A DNA stretch of 64,000 nucleotides from JAWLHU01 sp049324875 (GCA_049324875.1 JBMONC010000084.1:150961-214960); one strand, 5' to 3'; shown: positions 45,491 through 54,436, numbered from the stretch's first letter. Notes: generated by a model not told the origin, from the sequence alone. Numbers and translations are program-made.

Positions 45491-46192
45491 TTGCGCCATG
45501 TACTAACCGTATCCACCGTTGGTGGAACTACACATACGGTACCAATGGATCGCCTGCACTCCCTTCAATCTCTCATCAGTGAGTTCGGTGCGGAGACCTA
45601 CCCGCTCTTTCTGCGGCTGGGCGCCGTCAGAGCCCTGGAGCTTCAGCCGGTCACGGCGCGCGCCCTGCTGGGGGAGGTGGAGCGGTTCCAGCCGCTCCTG
45701 GGGGGGCGCCGGATTCCGGGCCTCTCCTTCCTCGACGCCCGGGGCCAGGAGATCGGGGGTATCTACGGCGGCCCCGACAGCGCCGAAATCGCCGCCACCG
45801 ATGAGGCCAGCCTGGCCGTGACCGCCGATGGGATCCGGGTCGTGCTGAGACAGCTTCCGCCGCCGGTTGGCTTTCGTTCCAGCCCAGCGCTGGAGACCGG
45901 CTGGTATGAGTGCTACTTCGAGTCGATCCAGTTTGGTCCGCCCGGTCCAACGGGTCGGCGCACCCCCGACATGGGGGGTTCCGGGGCCCCGGTCGCCCTC
46001 CCCGACCTCCCCCCGCTCCCGCCCCTCACCCGCTGGCACTTCGCCCGCACCGCCAACACGGCCCAGATCGCGGCCATCGTATTCACGGAAACGCCGGCGG
46101 AAGCGGTCTTCCGGGATCTCCTGCACGCTCTGACCGCCGCCTGCACCGAGTCGCTGCGGCTGCGCCGCCCGCTGCGCCTGGCCCGCGATTGA
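45491..46192 (+). CDS. Unknown protein behind a CsoR-like operator
   Basis: 233 residues, no domain recognised. Start TTG 45491 has GAGGAGGA about 6 nt upstream; an ATG at 45452 is in frame but has no ribosome site. The first 100 residues look mixed alpha/beta, with GGIYGGPDSAEIAATDE in the middle; there is a Pro/Gly-rich linker at about 150-175 and a helical C-terminus ending in basic residues. No signal peptide, no membrane span and few Cys residues. Convergent with the DUF4349 gene and sharing its terminator. Confidence 0.6.
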   Translation: MRHVLTVSTVGGTTHTVPMDRLHSLQSLISEFGAETYPLFLRLGAVRALELQPVTARALLGEVERFQPLLGGRRIPGLSFLDARGQEIGGIYGGPDSAEIAATDEASLAVTADGIRVVLRQLPPPVGFRSSPALETGWYECYFESIQFGPPGPTGRRTPDMGGSGAPVALPDLPPLPPLTRWHFARTANTAQIAAIVFTETPAEAVFRDLLHALTAACTESLRLRRPLRLARD

Positions 46193-46231
46193 AAACGGAC
46201 CCGAGGGGAGCAGCCCTCGGGTCCGTCCTGT
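46192..46231. terminator. Bidirectional terminator
   Basis: CGGACCCGAGGG (46196-46207) and CCCTCGGGTCCG (46214-46225) form a perfect 12-bp stem. The minus-strand side continues TTTTC, the plus side TCCTG, so it best fits the DUF4349 gene and may also end the plus-strand gene. Confidence 0.85.
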
Positions 46232-46243
46232 GGATGGGCCTGT

Positions 46244-47200
46244 CTACACGGTCGGCGGTTCGTCTCCACCGGGCGGCTGGTAGATCGGCGGTCTGGGTCT
46301 GCCGGAGCCGCCACCCCTGCGGCGGTTGACCAGGCGGATCAGACCCCACAGGATCAGGCCTACCACGGCCAGGTAGAGCAGGGCCGGGATCGCCGAGACG
46401 ATGAAGATCGCCAGTTCCGCCGTGAAGTTGACCACGCCGTTCCAGGAGGAGATAAAGCCGTGCTGCATCCGCTCCCAGACGGTCTGCGGCGGCTTGATCG
46501 GGGTCGGCACACCCGGCTCGTACAGCCCGATCACAATGGTGCTGTAGGCCACCTGATTCGACAGGAAGTTGAACCGTCCCTTGATCGACTCCAGCTCCGC
46601 GGTGACCCGGGCGATCTCCTGCTCGAGCTCCATCAACTCCTTGATGGTGCCCCCCTTGGCATAGAGCTTCCGCAGCTGCTCCAGGTGGGTCTCCTTGGTG
46701 CGAATCCGTGCGTCGAGATCAAGGTACTCCTCGGTCACGTCGTTGATCCACTCGCGCCGGTTGGTCACCTCGCCCAGCCCCGTCACCAGATCCAGCAGTG
46801 AGCCATAAGCGCCCGCGGGAACCCGGACCGTCATGTGAACCCGCCGCCCGCTCTGACGGGTCCCCTCCACCCGGTTCTCCTGCACGTAGCCGCCGGCAGC
46901 CCGCACGTTCTGCCCGATGGTGGCGATGGCCTCGTCGGCCTCCTTCACCTTCACGTCGAGCTGGGCGTTCTGGATGATCTTTCGGTCCACGATCGGGGCG
47001 CCCGCGGGACCGCCCTGGCCGGACGAACCGGTCGGACTCCCCGCAGGCTTGGCCGCTGGAGCCTCCGCAGCCATATCCCTGGCAGGGGCGCCAGAGGAAG
47101 CCGATTCCTTCTGAGCAGCACCACCGCCACCAGCACCACAGCCGTACAGCGCAACCGACAGGAGGACCAGGAGCGCCAGCCAGAATGCGGTTCGTTTCAT
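46244..47200 (-). CDS. DUF4349 lipoprotein
   Basis: 318 residues from ATG 47200 (GAGGGG 9 nt upstream; longer frames upstream have no ribosome site). Lipobox LYGC (about C20), then a Gly/Ala/Pro-rich linker, then the DUF4349 domain: RKIIQNAQLDVKV, a coiled-coil segment (about 170-230, KETHLEQLRKLY), and VAYSTIVIGLYE. One C-terminal transmembrane span follows and a short basic, Pro-rich cytoplasmic tail. Thus it has both a lipid anchor and a membrane span. Function unknown. Confidence 0.85.
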   Translation of the reverse strand: MKRTAFWLALLVLLSVALYGCGAGGGGAAQKESASSGAPARDMAAEAPAAKPAGSPTGSSGQGGPAGAPIVDRKIIQNAQLDVKVKEADEAIATIGQNVRAAGGYVQENRVEGTRQSGRRVHMTVRVPAGAYGSLLDLVTGLGEVTNRREWINDVTEEYLDLDARIRTKETHLEQLRKLYAKGGTIKELMELEQEIARVTAELESIKGRFNFLSNQVAYSTIVIGLYEPGVPTPIKPPQTVWERMQHGFISSWNGVVNFTAELAIFIVSAIPALLYLAVVGLILWGLIRLVNRRRGGGSGRPRPPIYQPPGGDEPPTV

Positions 47201-47324
47201 CGCGTTAACCCCTCTCTGTGGTTCTCTCTCTGCACAGATAGACGGTAGAGGGTCGCTCTTCGATTCAGAAGACGCCTCCCTTTCTCCTGCAAGGTGATAG
47301 GAGCCCGCCCGCACAGGGGCAAGA

Positions 47325-47352
47325 AAGGACCAGCCCCGCCGGACTGGTCCTT
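47325..47352 (-). terminator. Terminator of the aminotransferase gene
   Basis: AAGGACCAG and CTGGTCCTT (47325-47333, 47344-47352) pair; the minus-strand continuation is TCTTGCC. It ends the homoserine dehydrogenase-aminotransferase operon. Confidence 0.75.
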
Positions 47353-47367
47353 CGCTCTGTCATGGGG

Positions 47368-48552
47368 TTAGCGCTTGAAGACCGCGGTGGCAGCCATGGC
47401 GGCAGCCCCCCGCTCACACCGGAACCCCTGCTCGGTGAGCGCCATCTCCAGGTTGTTCAGCAGGGTGACCACCGGCTGCATGGCGGCGTTCACACCCATG
47501 AGGCCCACCCGCCAGGTCTTGCCCGCCAGGGGGCCGAAGCCGCCGGCGATCTCGATGTTCATCTCCAGCAGGCGACGGCGCACGGCCATGTCGTCGATCC
47601 CCTCGGGGATATTGACCACGTTCAGCATCGGCAGGCGCGGGCCCTTGGTGAAGAGGGAGAGCCCCATCGCCTCAAGGCCGGCAACAAAGGCCTCGTGCGC
47701 CTTCTGGTGGCGGGCAAAGCGGGCCTCCAGCCCCTCCTCCAACACGATCCGCAGCGCCTCGCGCATGGCGTAGATCATGGAGACCGGGCCGGTGTGGTGG
47801 AAGACACGGGTGTTGGCCTTCCCGTCGCCCCAATAGGCGAAGAGCAGCGACAGGTCCAGGTACCAGGACTGGCACTTGCTCTTCCGCTTCGCCACCGCCT
47901 CCATGGCCCGGGGGCCAAAGGTGACGGGCGAGAGCCCTGGCGGGGCGCCCAGGCACTTCTGGGAGCAGGAGGCCGCTGCGTCAATGCCCCACTCGTCGAT
48001 CTTGACCGGCATGCCGCCCAGGGAGGTGACGCAGTCGACGGCGATCAGCGCCCCGTAGCGGTGGGCGATCTCGGCCACCTCGGCGATGGGCTGGTGCGCC
48101 CCCGTGGAGGTCTCAGCATGGACCAGCGCCACCAGCTTGGCCGGCTTCTTCTTCAGCTCCTCCTCAAACCGCTCGGGGGCGATCACCTCGCCGAAGGGGG
48201 CCTCGATCACCCGGACGTTGGCACCCGTGCGGGAGGCCACATCCGCCAGCCGCTGCCCGAAGTAGCCGATGATGCCGACAATCGCCTCATCCCCCGGCTC
48301 CAGCAGGTTGACCAGCATCGTCTCAATGCCGGCCGACCCCGTGGCGGAGATCGGTACCGTGTGGTGGTTGGTGGTCTGGTACACCTGGCGGAGCCAACCC
48401 ATGGTCTCGTCCATGATCCCCAGGAAGGCGGGGTCGAGGTGCCCGATCACGGGGGTGGCCATCGCCCGGAGCACCCGGGGATCGGCGTTGGAGGGGCCCG
48501 GCCCCATAAGTAAGCGGACAGGCGGATTGAGTTCGGGCAGGCGCTGGTTCAT
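47368..48552 (-). CDS. Class V aminotransferase (alanine-glyoxylate type)
   Basis: PLP enzyme of 394 residues, similar to serine-pyruvate/alanine-glyoxylate aminotransferases and the small hydrogenase-associated subgroup. LLMGPGPSNADPRVLRAM at the N-terminus, AVDCVTSLGG with the PLP-nitrogen Asp (D173), and the Schiff-base lysine K199 in CSQKCLGAPPG. Start ATG 48552 has GAGGAGG 8 nt upstream. It follows the homoserine dehydrogenase gene by 74 bp. It could make serine, glycine or alanine, or feed amino groups in the aspartate family; not decided here. Confidence 0.92.
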   Translation of the reverse strand: MNQRLPELNPPVRLLMGPGPSNADPRVLRAMATPVIGHLDPAFLGIMDETMGWLRQVYQTTNHHTVPISATGSAGIETMLVNLLEPGDEAIVGIIGYFGQRLADVASRTGANVRVIEAPFGEVIAPERFEEELKKKPAKLVALVHAETSTGAHQPIAEVAEIAHRYGALIAVDCVTSLGGMPVKIDEWGIDAAASCSQKCLGAPPGLSPVTFGPRAMEAVAKRKSKCQSWYLDLSLLFAYWGDGKANTRVFHHTGPVSMIYAMREALRIVLEEGLEARFARHQKAHEAFVAGLEAMGLSLFTKGPRLPMLNVVNIPEGIDDMAVRRRLLEMNIEIAGGFGPLAGKTWRVGLMGVNAAMQPVVTLLNNLEMALTEQGFRCERGAAAMAATAVFKR

Positions 48553-48626
48553 CTGGACTTCCTCCTCTGCTGCATCGAAATGGCAATAGCGCACCCGCCC
48601 CGGCGGGCGGGTGGTATGTCGCAGGT

Positions 48627-49697
48627 TCAGCCTTCCACCCGGTCCTCGGCCGGCCCCGCCTTCTTGACGGGATCCGCCACATCGTGGGCCAGCCGGATCA
48701 GGTCCCGCATGACAGCCGAGGCTGCCACGTGGGGGTTGGAGGCGCCCCCGGAGAGGGTGACACGCCCGACGTTGGGGCTCTCCAGGGTAATCGCCTGGGC
48801 GGCACCGGTCACCCGGGCCAGCGGGTGCTCCAGCGGCAGGATCTTCGGCTCTACCTGGGCGAAGACCTTCCCGTTCTGCTTCTTGGCCCAGCCCACCAGC
48901 TTCAATGCCCCGCCCTGGCGGCGGGCCAGGGTGAGATCCAGCGGGCTGATCTCGGTAATCCCCCGGACGTGGACCTGGGCCATGGTCAGCTCTGCCCCCA
49001 GCAGGGCGTTGGCCAGGATCACCGTCTTGGCGGCGGTGTCCCAACCCTCCACGTCGAGCCGCACGTCCCGCTCGGCGATACCGAGGGCGCGGGTCAGGTT
49101 GAGCGAGGCCTGGTAGTCCAGACCGTCGGACTCCATCCGGCTCAGAATGTGGTTCGGGGTCGCCCCCAGCACCCCCTCGAAGCCGGAGATCTCCTCTGCG
49201 ACAAAGCCGCGGGCGGTGTCAAGCACCGGCAGACCACCGCAGATCGCCGCGCTGAACAGCAACTTCAGGTTGGACTGCTGCGCCTGACGGGTCAGTCCGC
49301 CGTAGTCCAGGGCCATCGGACCCTTGTTTCCCGTGATCACATGCCGGCCCAGGGCCAGGGCCCATCGAATCCGGTCCAGCGAGGGCTGGGCCGTCTGCAG
49401 GTTGGTGGGGCCCAACTCCACGAGACAATCCGCCTGGGCGAGGAACTCCTCCAGCGACCAGGCCCGGTGCGCGTCGGCCAGCTGCCCGAGGCTTCGGTCC
49501 GGCGTCTTCCAGTCCAGCAGGTTGCCCAGCATCGACTGGTCGTTCACGTAGACGGCGCCCGAGGAGTCCGCGATAGCGGTGAACCTTACCTCCACCCCTG
49601 TCCGCTGAGCGATCTCCTCGCCCTGCTCGAAGATCATCCGAGCAACTTCCTTACCCACAGCGCCGAACCCGATCATCGCAATGTGCAGCTGACGCAC
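48627..49697 (-). CDS. hom: Homoserine dehydrogenase
   Basis: 356 residues; reduces aspartate semialdehyde to homoserine with NAD(P)H. The Rossmann loop is MIGFGAVGKEV, with GRHVITGNKGPMALDY and the catalytic-region GYDA-equivalent block ESDGLDYQASLNLTRALGIAERDVRLDVEGWDTAAK, which matches ACT-less homoserine dehydrogenases. The usual C-terminal ACT domain is absent, so feedback control by threonine through that domain is not expected. First gene of a two-gene operon with an aminotransferase. Confidence 0.88.
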   Translation of the reverse strand: MRQLHIAMIGFGAVGKEVARMIFEQGEEIAQRTGVEVRFTAIADSSGAVYVNDQSMLGNLLDWKTPDRSLGQLADAHRAWSLEEFLAQADCLVELGPTNLQTAQPSLDRIRWALALGRHVITGNKGPMALDYGGLTRQAQQSNLKLLFSAAICGGLPVLDTARGFVAEEISGFEGVLGATPNHILSRMESDGLDYQASLNLTRALGIAERDVRLDVEGWDTAAKTVILANALLGAELTMAQVHVRGITEISPLDLTLARRQGGALKLVGWAKKQNGKVFAQVEPKILPLEHPLARVTGAAQAITLESPNVGRVTLSGGASNPHVAASAVMRDLIRLAHDVADPVKKAGPAEDRVEG

Positions 49698-49731
49698 AGT
49701 CCTCTCCGCCTCCTTGGGACGTCACCCTCCA

Positions 49732-50208
49732 TCAGTGCAGGATGTTGTCGTCCTCTTCGTCGTCCTCATCCTCAGTCCCATCTTCTTCGACATCGTCCAG
49801 GGAATCCTCTTCGTCAATACCGGCCCTCTCCAGCACCTCGGGGGTGGCAAAGATCGGCGCCCCCGTCCGGAGCGCCAGGGCAATGGCGTCACTGGGCCGG
49901 GCGTCGACCAGCACCTCGCTGCCATCAGCGGTACGCAGGTCCAGGTTCGCAAAAAAGGTCTTGTCCCGGAAGTCGTGAATGACAACCTGGGAGAGCGTGG
50001 CGTTCAGCGCTTCCAACAGCCGGTGGGCCAGCTCGTGGGTCAGCGGCCGGGGCGTCTTGACCCCCTCCGCCTCGATGGCGATGGCCCGGCCCTCCAGCAG
50101 GCCGACCTCCATCACCAGCAGCCGGCCCTGGTCCGGGGCCCGCAGCACCAGGATCACACTCGCGGTCTCTTCCACCATCCCGACGCTGAGGAGGCTCAGG
50201 CGTATCAT
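49732..50208 (-). CDS. DUF151 bifunctional nuclease family protein
   Basis: 158 residues from ATG 50208 (AAAGGGGG about 9 nt upstream). The DUF151 domain is clear: LLEGRAIAIEAEGVKTPRPLTHEL and VDARPSDAIALALRTGAPIF. Plant relatives have DNase/RNase activity; bacterial function is not established. The last 30 residues are almost all Asp and Glu. A TATACT -10 lies upstream. It ends 34 bp before hom starts, so it may be transcribed with hom or simply read into it. Confidence 0.9.
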   Translation of the reverse strand: MIRLSLLSVGMVEETASVILVLRAPDQGRLLVMEVGLLEGRAIAIEAEGVKTPRPLTHELAHRLLEALNATLSQVVIHDFRDKTFFANLDLRTADGSEVLVDARPSDAIALALRTGAPIFATPEVLERAGIDEEDSLDDVEEDGTEDEDDEEDDNILH

Positions 50209-50232
50209 GGCAGAGACCCCCTTTCTCCGTTT

Positions 50233-50238
50233 AGTATA
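50233..50238 (-). promoter_or_regulatory. -10 box for the DUF151 gene
   Basis: TATACT on the minus strand, 25 nt upstream of the ATG. A weak TTCCCT is at 17-bp spacing. Confidence 0.5.
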
Positions 50239-50348
50239 CTCTTTCACCTTTCTGGAGGGAAGCAACGATGGGCCTAGGGTGGGGAACCTGGGTAGGTTCA
50301 AAGCAAACGAGCCAAAGTGTTCACTGGAGTCCATCTACGCAGGTGTAA

Positions 50349-50378
50349 TGGACGGAGGGATGTGGACTAGACTATACT
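50349..50378 (+). promoter_or_regulatory. Predicted promoter of the MoaD-MoaE gene
   Basis: TGGACG (50349-50354) and TATACT (50373-50378) are 18 bp apart. The leader of about 65 nt is too short to hold a full molybdenum-cofactor riboswitch, and none is seen. Confidence 0.5.
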
Positions 50379-50451
50379 TGACTCAATCAGAAGGTTCCCT
50401 GCCAGCGGACCGGGATCGTGCTCCGGGGCTGGTATGCAAGGAGGTTCGCAC

Positions 50452-51156
50452 TTGGTTACGGTCAAGCTGTTTGCCGCCGCCGCCGATGCCGCCGGGCGCC
50501 GTCTGCTGGAAGGCGATTGGGCCGGCCTGACGCCCCCCCAGCTGGTGGAAGCGCTCCAGCAGGAGTATCCCGGCTTGGCCAGGCTCGCACCGGTCCTCGC
50601 GATCGCCGTCAACCGGGAGTACGCCACGCCCGATCACGTGCTGCAGGACGGCGACGAGGTCGCCCTGATTCCCCCGGTCAGCGGCGGCGCCCCCGACGAG
50701 CAGGAGCGCCCCCGCTTTGAGATCACCGAGGAGCCCCTGTCTGCCGATGAGGTTGCCTCGCGCGTCACCAACCCATACTCCGGAGCGACCCTGGTCTTTG
50801 TCGGCACCGTGCGGGAGTGGACCAAGGGTAGGCGGACCACCTACCTGCACTACGAGGCCTACCCCGAGATGGCGGTGGAGCAGATGAAGGTGATCGACCG
50901 GGAGATCAGCCAGCGGTGGCCGGGTGCCCAGGTGGCCATCGTCCACCGGGTCGGCAAGCTGGAGGTGACCGAGCCCAGCGTGATCATCGCCGTCGCCACG
51001 CCCCACCGGGCCGATGCCTTCGAGGCCTGCCGCCACGCCATCGAGCGGCTGAAGCAGATCGTGCCGATCTGGAAGAAGGAGATCTGGGAGGATGGCGAGG
51101 AGTGGGTCGGCAGTCAGCTCGGCCCTGACTGGATGCACGAGAAGCCGAAGTCTTAA
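50452..51156 (+). CDS. moaX: Fused molybdopterin synthase MoaD-MoaE
   Basis: 234 residues. The first 79 residues are MoaD (ubiquitin-like), ending in the thiocarboxylate-forming Gly-Gly (LIPPVSGG), which here is followed by APDEQERPRFEIT and then a full MoaE domain (about 85-220) with GATLVFVGTVREW, LHYEAYPEMA, AIVHRVGKLEVTEPSV and catalytic Lys residues in IVPIWKKEIWEDGEEWV. For catalysis the MoaD Gly-Gly must be freed, as in mycobacterial MoaX, which is cleaved after the Gly-Gly. Start TTG 50452 has AAGGAGG 7 nt upstream. It transfers sulfur to precursor Z in molybdenum-cofactor synthesis. Single gene. Confidence 0.92.
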   Translation: MVTVKLFAAAADAAGRRLLEGDWAGLTPPQLVEALQQEYPGLARLAPVLAIAVNREYATPDHVLQDGDEVALIPPVSGGAPDEQERPRFEITEEPLSADEVASRVTNPYSGATLVFVGTVREWTKGRRTTYLHYEAYPEMAVEQMKVIDREISQRWPGAQVAIVHRVGKLEVTEPSVIIAVATPHRADAFEACRHAIERLKQIVPIWKKEIWEDGEEWVGSQLGPDWMHEKPKS

Positions 51157-51167
51157 GTGGAGAAGAC

Positions 51168-51202
51168 AAGCCCGCAGCGCTGGAGTGCTGCGGGCTTCTC
51201 TA
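51168..51202 (+). terminator. Intrinsic terminator of moaX
   Basis: AAGCCCGCAGC (51168-51178) and GCTGCGGGCTT (51187-51197) form a perfect 11-bp stem, followed by CTCTATC. It may also serve the convergent asparaginase gene. Confidence 0.75.
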
Positions 51203-52207
51203 TCAGTCGTAGCGCCCTTCCTCGAAGTAGTGGCGGACCTGGCTGGGGTCGTGGGTCGCCCCCAGGGCCAGCATCAGCTTGATCCGCGCCTTCTGGCTGT
51301 TCAGGTGGTCGGCGAAGATCACACCCATCTGCCGGAGCCGTTTCCCGGCGCCCTCGTAGCCGTACGTGTCCAGAACACGCCCCCGCGAGGCCCGGGAGGT
51401 GAGCACCACCGGCAGCCCCTGCGAGAGGGCGTAGGCGATCCCCGGCACCACCGCCGGGGGCACGTTGCCCCTGCCCAGCGCCTCGATCACCAGCCCCTGC
51501 GATCCCGAATCCACCGCGTAGCGGATGAACCGGTCATCCGCCCCGGTGTACATCTTGAACAGGTCGACCGGCCCCTCCAGCCGGACGGCGGGGATCGTCT
51601 GTCGCAGCACGGGCCGCCGGTAGAAGAGCACCCGCCCCGTGTCCACAATGCCCAGGGGCCCGAAGTTGGGGCTCTGGAAGGTCCCCTGCTCCTCCGTGTG
51701 GGTCTTGGTCGCCTCGGCAGCGGCCAGGATCTGCTCATTCAGGCAGACCAGCACCCCCATCTCCCGGGCGGCGGGCGAGGCGGCTACCAGGATGGCATCC
51801 CGCAGGTTCGAAGGGCCATCAAACCCCAGTTCCGAAGCGTTTCGCATCGCCCCCGTGAAGACCACCGGCTTCTCCGTCTCCAGCAGCAGATCCATGAAAT
51901 AGGCGGTCTCCTCCAGGGTGTCGGTCCCGTGGGTGACCACCACCCCATCCACCTCCGGCTGGCTGAGGAACTGCCGGATCACCCCCGCGAGGTCCCACAT
52001 CACCTGCGGGGTGACGTGCGGCCCGGGCAGTTGGCCATAGTCGAACGAGCGACAGGTGATGTGATCATCCAGGTGGGTGACAGTCGAGAGGATCTGCTGG
52101 CCGGAGAGCGCGGGAACCGCGGCGCCAAGCTGGGGATCGATCTGCATGGAGATGGTGCCGCCGGTAAAGATCAACTGAATCGTCTTGGCCTCAGCCGGTT
52201 CCGGCAT
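51203..52207 (-). CDS. ansA: L-asparaginase
   Basis: 334 residues from ATG 52207 (AAAGGG about 8 nt upstream; GTG 52216 is the alternative). Hydrolyses asparagine to aspartate and ammonia. The first catalytic Thr is in IFTGGTISM and the second in VVTHGTDTLEETA; FTGAMRNASELGFDGPSNL and the AHHLNSQKARIKL-type end are typical. No signal peptide, so it is cytoplasmic. Follows the 702-residue lipoprotein gene by 12 bp. Confidence 0.94.
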   Translation of the reverse strand: MPEPAEAKTIQLIFTGGTISMQIDPQLGAAVPALSGQQILSTVTHLDDHITCRSFDYGQLPGPHVTPQVMWDLAGVIRQFLSQPEVDGVVVTHGTDTLEETAYFMDLLLETEKPVVFTGAMRNASELGFDGPSNLRDAILVAASPAAREMGVLVCLNEQILAAAEATKTHTEEQGTFQSPNFGPLGIVDTGRVLFYRRPVLRQTIPAVRLEGPVDLFKMYTGADDRFIRYAVDSGSQGLVIEALGRGNVPPAVVPGIAYALSQGLPVVLTSRASRGRVLDTYGYEGAGKRLRQMGVIFADHLNSQKARIKLMLALGATHDPSQVRHYFEEGRYD

Positions 52208-52219
52208 GCGATTCACCCT

Positions 52220-54328
52220 TTAGCGATACTGCAGCTTCCACCCGTTGCTATAGCCATACAATACACAGGCAACCCGGTTCTCGCAGGCCAGGACCCCCTC
52301 CGCCGTGAACTGGGCAGAGAGCCGTTCGGGGCTTCCCACGATCCGGATGCCATGGATCGGTCGGGTCTCACCGGGCACGTGGTAGACCGTGGCGGACTCC
52401 TGGAGGATCTTCGAGACCTTCTCATCCAGGGCGTCGACCGCCACCCATCGGGTGCCGTCCCACTGGAAGGCCATCACCATGGCGCCCTTCTCCGAGGTGC
52501 CAAGAACCAGCAGCCGCTGCTGATTGCCCCCCTGGTAGACCCGGGCGCCCTCCCAGCGGGTGACAAAGCCGTCGTAGGCCTTGACCACCAGGGCCTGATC
52601 CTTGGTGTGGATCAAAGCCATGCGGAGGCCCGTCGGGTTCGCCGGCATGGTGACCAGGCGGGTGCCGCTTCCCGCCTCGAAGACCTGAATCTTCAGCGCC
52701 CCGTTCGGGTCAAGGAGACTGGTCAACTGGCCCGGGGTCACCTTGGTCGGGTCCAGCCCCGCCAGGAACTCAGCCACCTGCGCCACCCGCCAGACAAGCT
52801 GGTCCTCCGGCAGCGCCTGGGTCGCCTCCGACAGCTGGGCGAAGAGAATGCTCAGGGCATGCAGCTTGCCGCCCACCCAGGTCAGCCTGTGGCAGCGGGT
52901 GGGGAACTGGCAGATGGCGACAGCGGGCTCCGCCCCGGTCTCCAGGGAGACGCTCATGCTCGGCCCCCTGGTCGACTCCCATTCCACCAGCACCCCGTTG
53001 GGGCTGGCGCCGGTCAGGTTCCAGTGCGGGGCGTTGGGAACGGAACCGACCCAGTTCTCAGCGGGCACCCAGTCGTTGCCGGCGTTGAGCCGCAGCAGGT
53101 GCAGGCCCCTGGTGCGCACGCTGCTCTTGGCATCCTTCGTCTGGTCCACCATCAGGAAGAGGGCCGGGAGCCCCTCGTGGCTCATCACCCGGTAGCTGTC
53201 CACCGGTCCGGGCAGGTCCAGCGTGCGGGCTGTGGGAAGGCCGCCGCCGGACCGGAACTGCACGGCGGTGTAGGCCGGGGGGCTGATCCCCTCGGGGGCA
53301 GGCACCGTCAGGAGCCGGGTCGAGAGATCCCGCCCCTGCTCCCGCATGGAGCGGGAACCCTCCGGCAGCTTGCCGGTGAAGTCGTCGGCCCAGCTCTTCT
53401 CATCCTGCAGCAGGGCTGTCATCTTGCGGGTGGCCTGCTCCCAGGCGGCCTTGGCCACCTCCTTCGGCGCCGTCTTCGCCTTGGCCAACAGCGCCTCGGG
53501 GCAGTTCTCCGGCCCCTTGCAGCGAGCCGGGTTCAGGGCGATCTGGAAGAGGGCGAAGGCATCGAACCGCGAGTCGTCCACCAGAACGAATTTCTGCTTC
53601 CAGTCCAGGGTCAGGTCCGGAGCAAGGACCAGCCGCAGGGGCTGCTTCGGGTCGAAGGCCGGCCGCCAGCCCCCCGCCTCCTCGCTGCTGACCATCAGGT
53701 AGCCGTCCTTCACGGAGAGGGTGAGGCTGCCGTACCTCCCGGACAGGCCCGAGAAGGCGCTTCCCGCCAGCTGGAACTCCCCCTCCTTCCCCATCTGGAA
53801 GTGGGCCACATACCCACCGCCGGCGTTGAGGCTGAGGGCCAGCGTGAGCATCTGATTCGATCCGTCCCTCAGCATCCGGGCCTCCAGCAGCCGGCTGTCG
53901 GGCAGCAGGGGCAGCTCCACCGCCCTCGGGTCACTGCCGGTGCGGCGCACCTGCACCGCGACTCGCTCCCGGGTCTCCACCAGGCTGGCCCCCGGGAGGG
54001 CCAGGGCATAGAGATGAACGCCTCCATCCAACTCGATGTGGCGCACCATCGCACCCACCCCCGGCCGGGGGGATTCGGCCCATTCCTTCTCAGGGATGGC
54101 GGTGGAGTCGGGCTGTCCCAGCAGGGCCAGCAGCAGCCGCATCGCCTCATCGGCCGCGGCCCGGCGCTGAGCGCTGGAGATGGTGCCGTCAAAGGCCGAG
54201 GCCGCCTGCTTTCGAATGGCTTCGACCGTCACCGACTGCGTGACCGGTGGCTCTGACTTCTGCCCACAGGCGGTCAGTGTCACCAACATCACCAGCAGCA
54301 GCGCCACCGTTCGGCGTACATTGCGCAT
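52220..54328 (-). CDS. Large lipoprotein, unknown function
   Basis: 702 residues from ATG 54328, with GGAGGTCCCTCC upstream. Lipobox TLTAC (C21) follows a 20-residue signal. The rest is a beta-rich, repetitive-looking extracytoplasmic protein with many Trp/Gly strands and phrases like GTRWVAVDALDEKVSKIL; no domain is recognised. It may be a beta-propeller-like surface protein. It precedes asparaginase by 12 bp on the same strand. I see no link in function between the two. Confidence 0.65.
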   Translation of the reverse strand: MRNVRRTVALLLVMLVTLTACGQKSEPPVTQSVTVEAIRKQAASAFDGTISSAQRRAAADEAMRLLLALLGQPDSTAIPEKEWAESPRPGVGAMVRHIELDGGVHLYALALPGASLVETRERVAVQVRRTGSDPRAVELPLLPDSRLLEARMLRDGSNQMLTLALSLNAGGGYVAHFQMGKEGEFQLAGSAFSGLSGRYGSLTLSVKDGYLMVSSEEAGGWRPAFDPKQPLRLVLAPDLTLDWKQKFVLVDDSRFDAFALFQIALNPARCKGPENCPEALLAKAKTAPKEVAKAAWEQATRKMTALLQDEKSWADDFTGKLPEGSRSMREQGRDLSTRLLTVPAPEGISPPAYTAVQFRSGGGLPTARTLDLPGPVDSYRVMSHEGLPALFLMVDQTKDAKSSVRTRGLHLLRLNAGNDWVPAENWVGSVPNAPHWNLTGASPNGVLVEWESTRGPSMSVSLETGAEPAVAICQFPTRCHRLTWVGGKLHALSILFAQLSEATQALPEDQLVWRVAQVAEFLAGLDPTKVTPGQLTSLLDPNGALKIQVFEAGSGTRLVTMPANPTGLRMALIHTKDQALVVKAYDGFVTRWEGARVYQGGNQQRLLVLGTSEKGAMVMAFQWDGTRWVAVDALDEKVSKILQESATVYHVPGETRPIHGIRIVGSPERLSAQFTAEGVLACENRVACVLYGYSNGWKLQYR

Positions 54329-54436
54329 GGAGGGACCTCCAGTCCGTGGAATTAACATCTCCTGTATACTTAGACTCCCAATGAGCCTCTCCCTCTTCGC
54401 GAAAACGGGTGGGAGTTACCGGAAACGGGAGAACCT

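Noticed and set aside
47368..49044. A 558-residue version of the class V aminotransferase
   Set aside because: The upstream extension overlaps homoserine dehydrogenase on the same strand in another frame. ATG 48552 has GAGGAGG and matches the family start.
50379..50451. Molybdenum-cofactor riboswitch before moaX
   Set aside because: The leader is only about 70 nt and lacks the conserved helices of that RNA.
51092..54256. A 1054-codon frame antisense to asparaginase and the large lipoprotein
   Set aside because: Same high-GC shadow effect; it crosses a terminator and two genes with clear starts and signal peptides.
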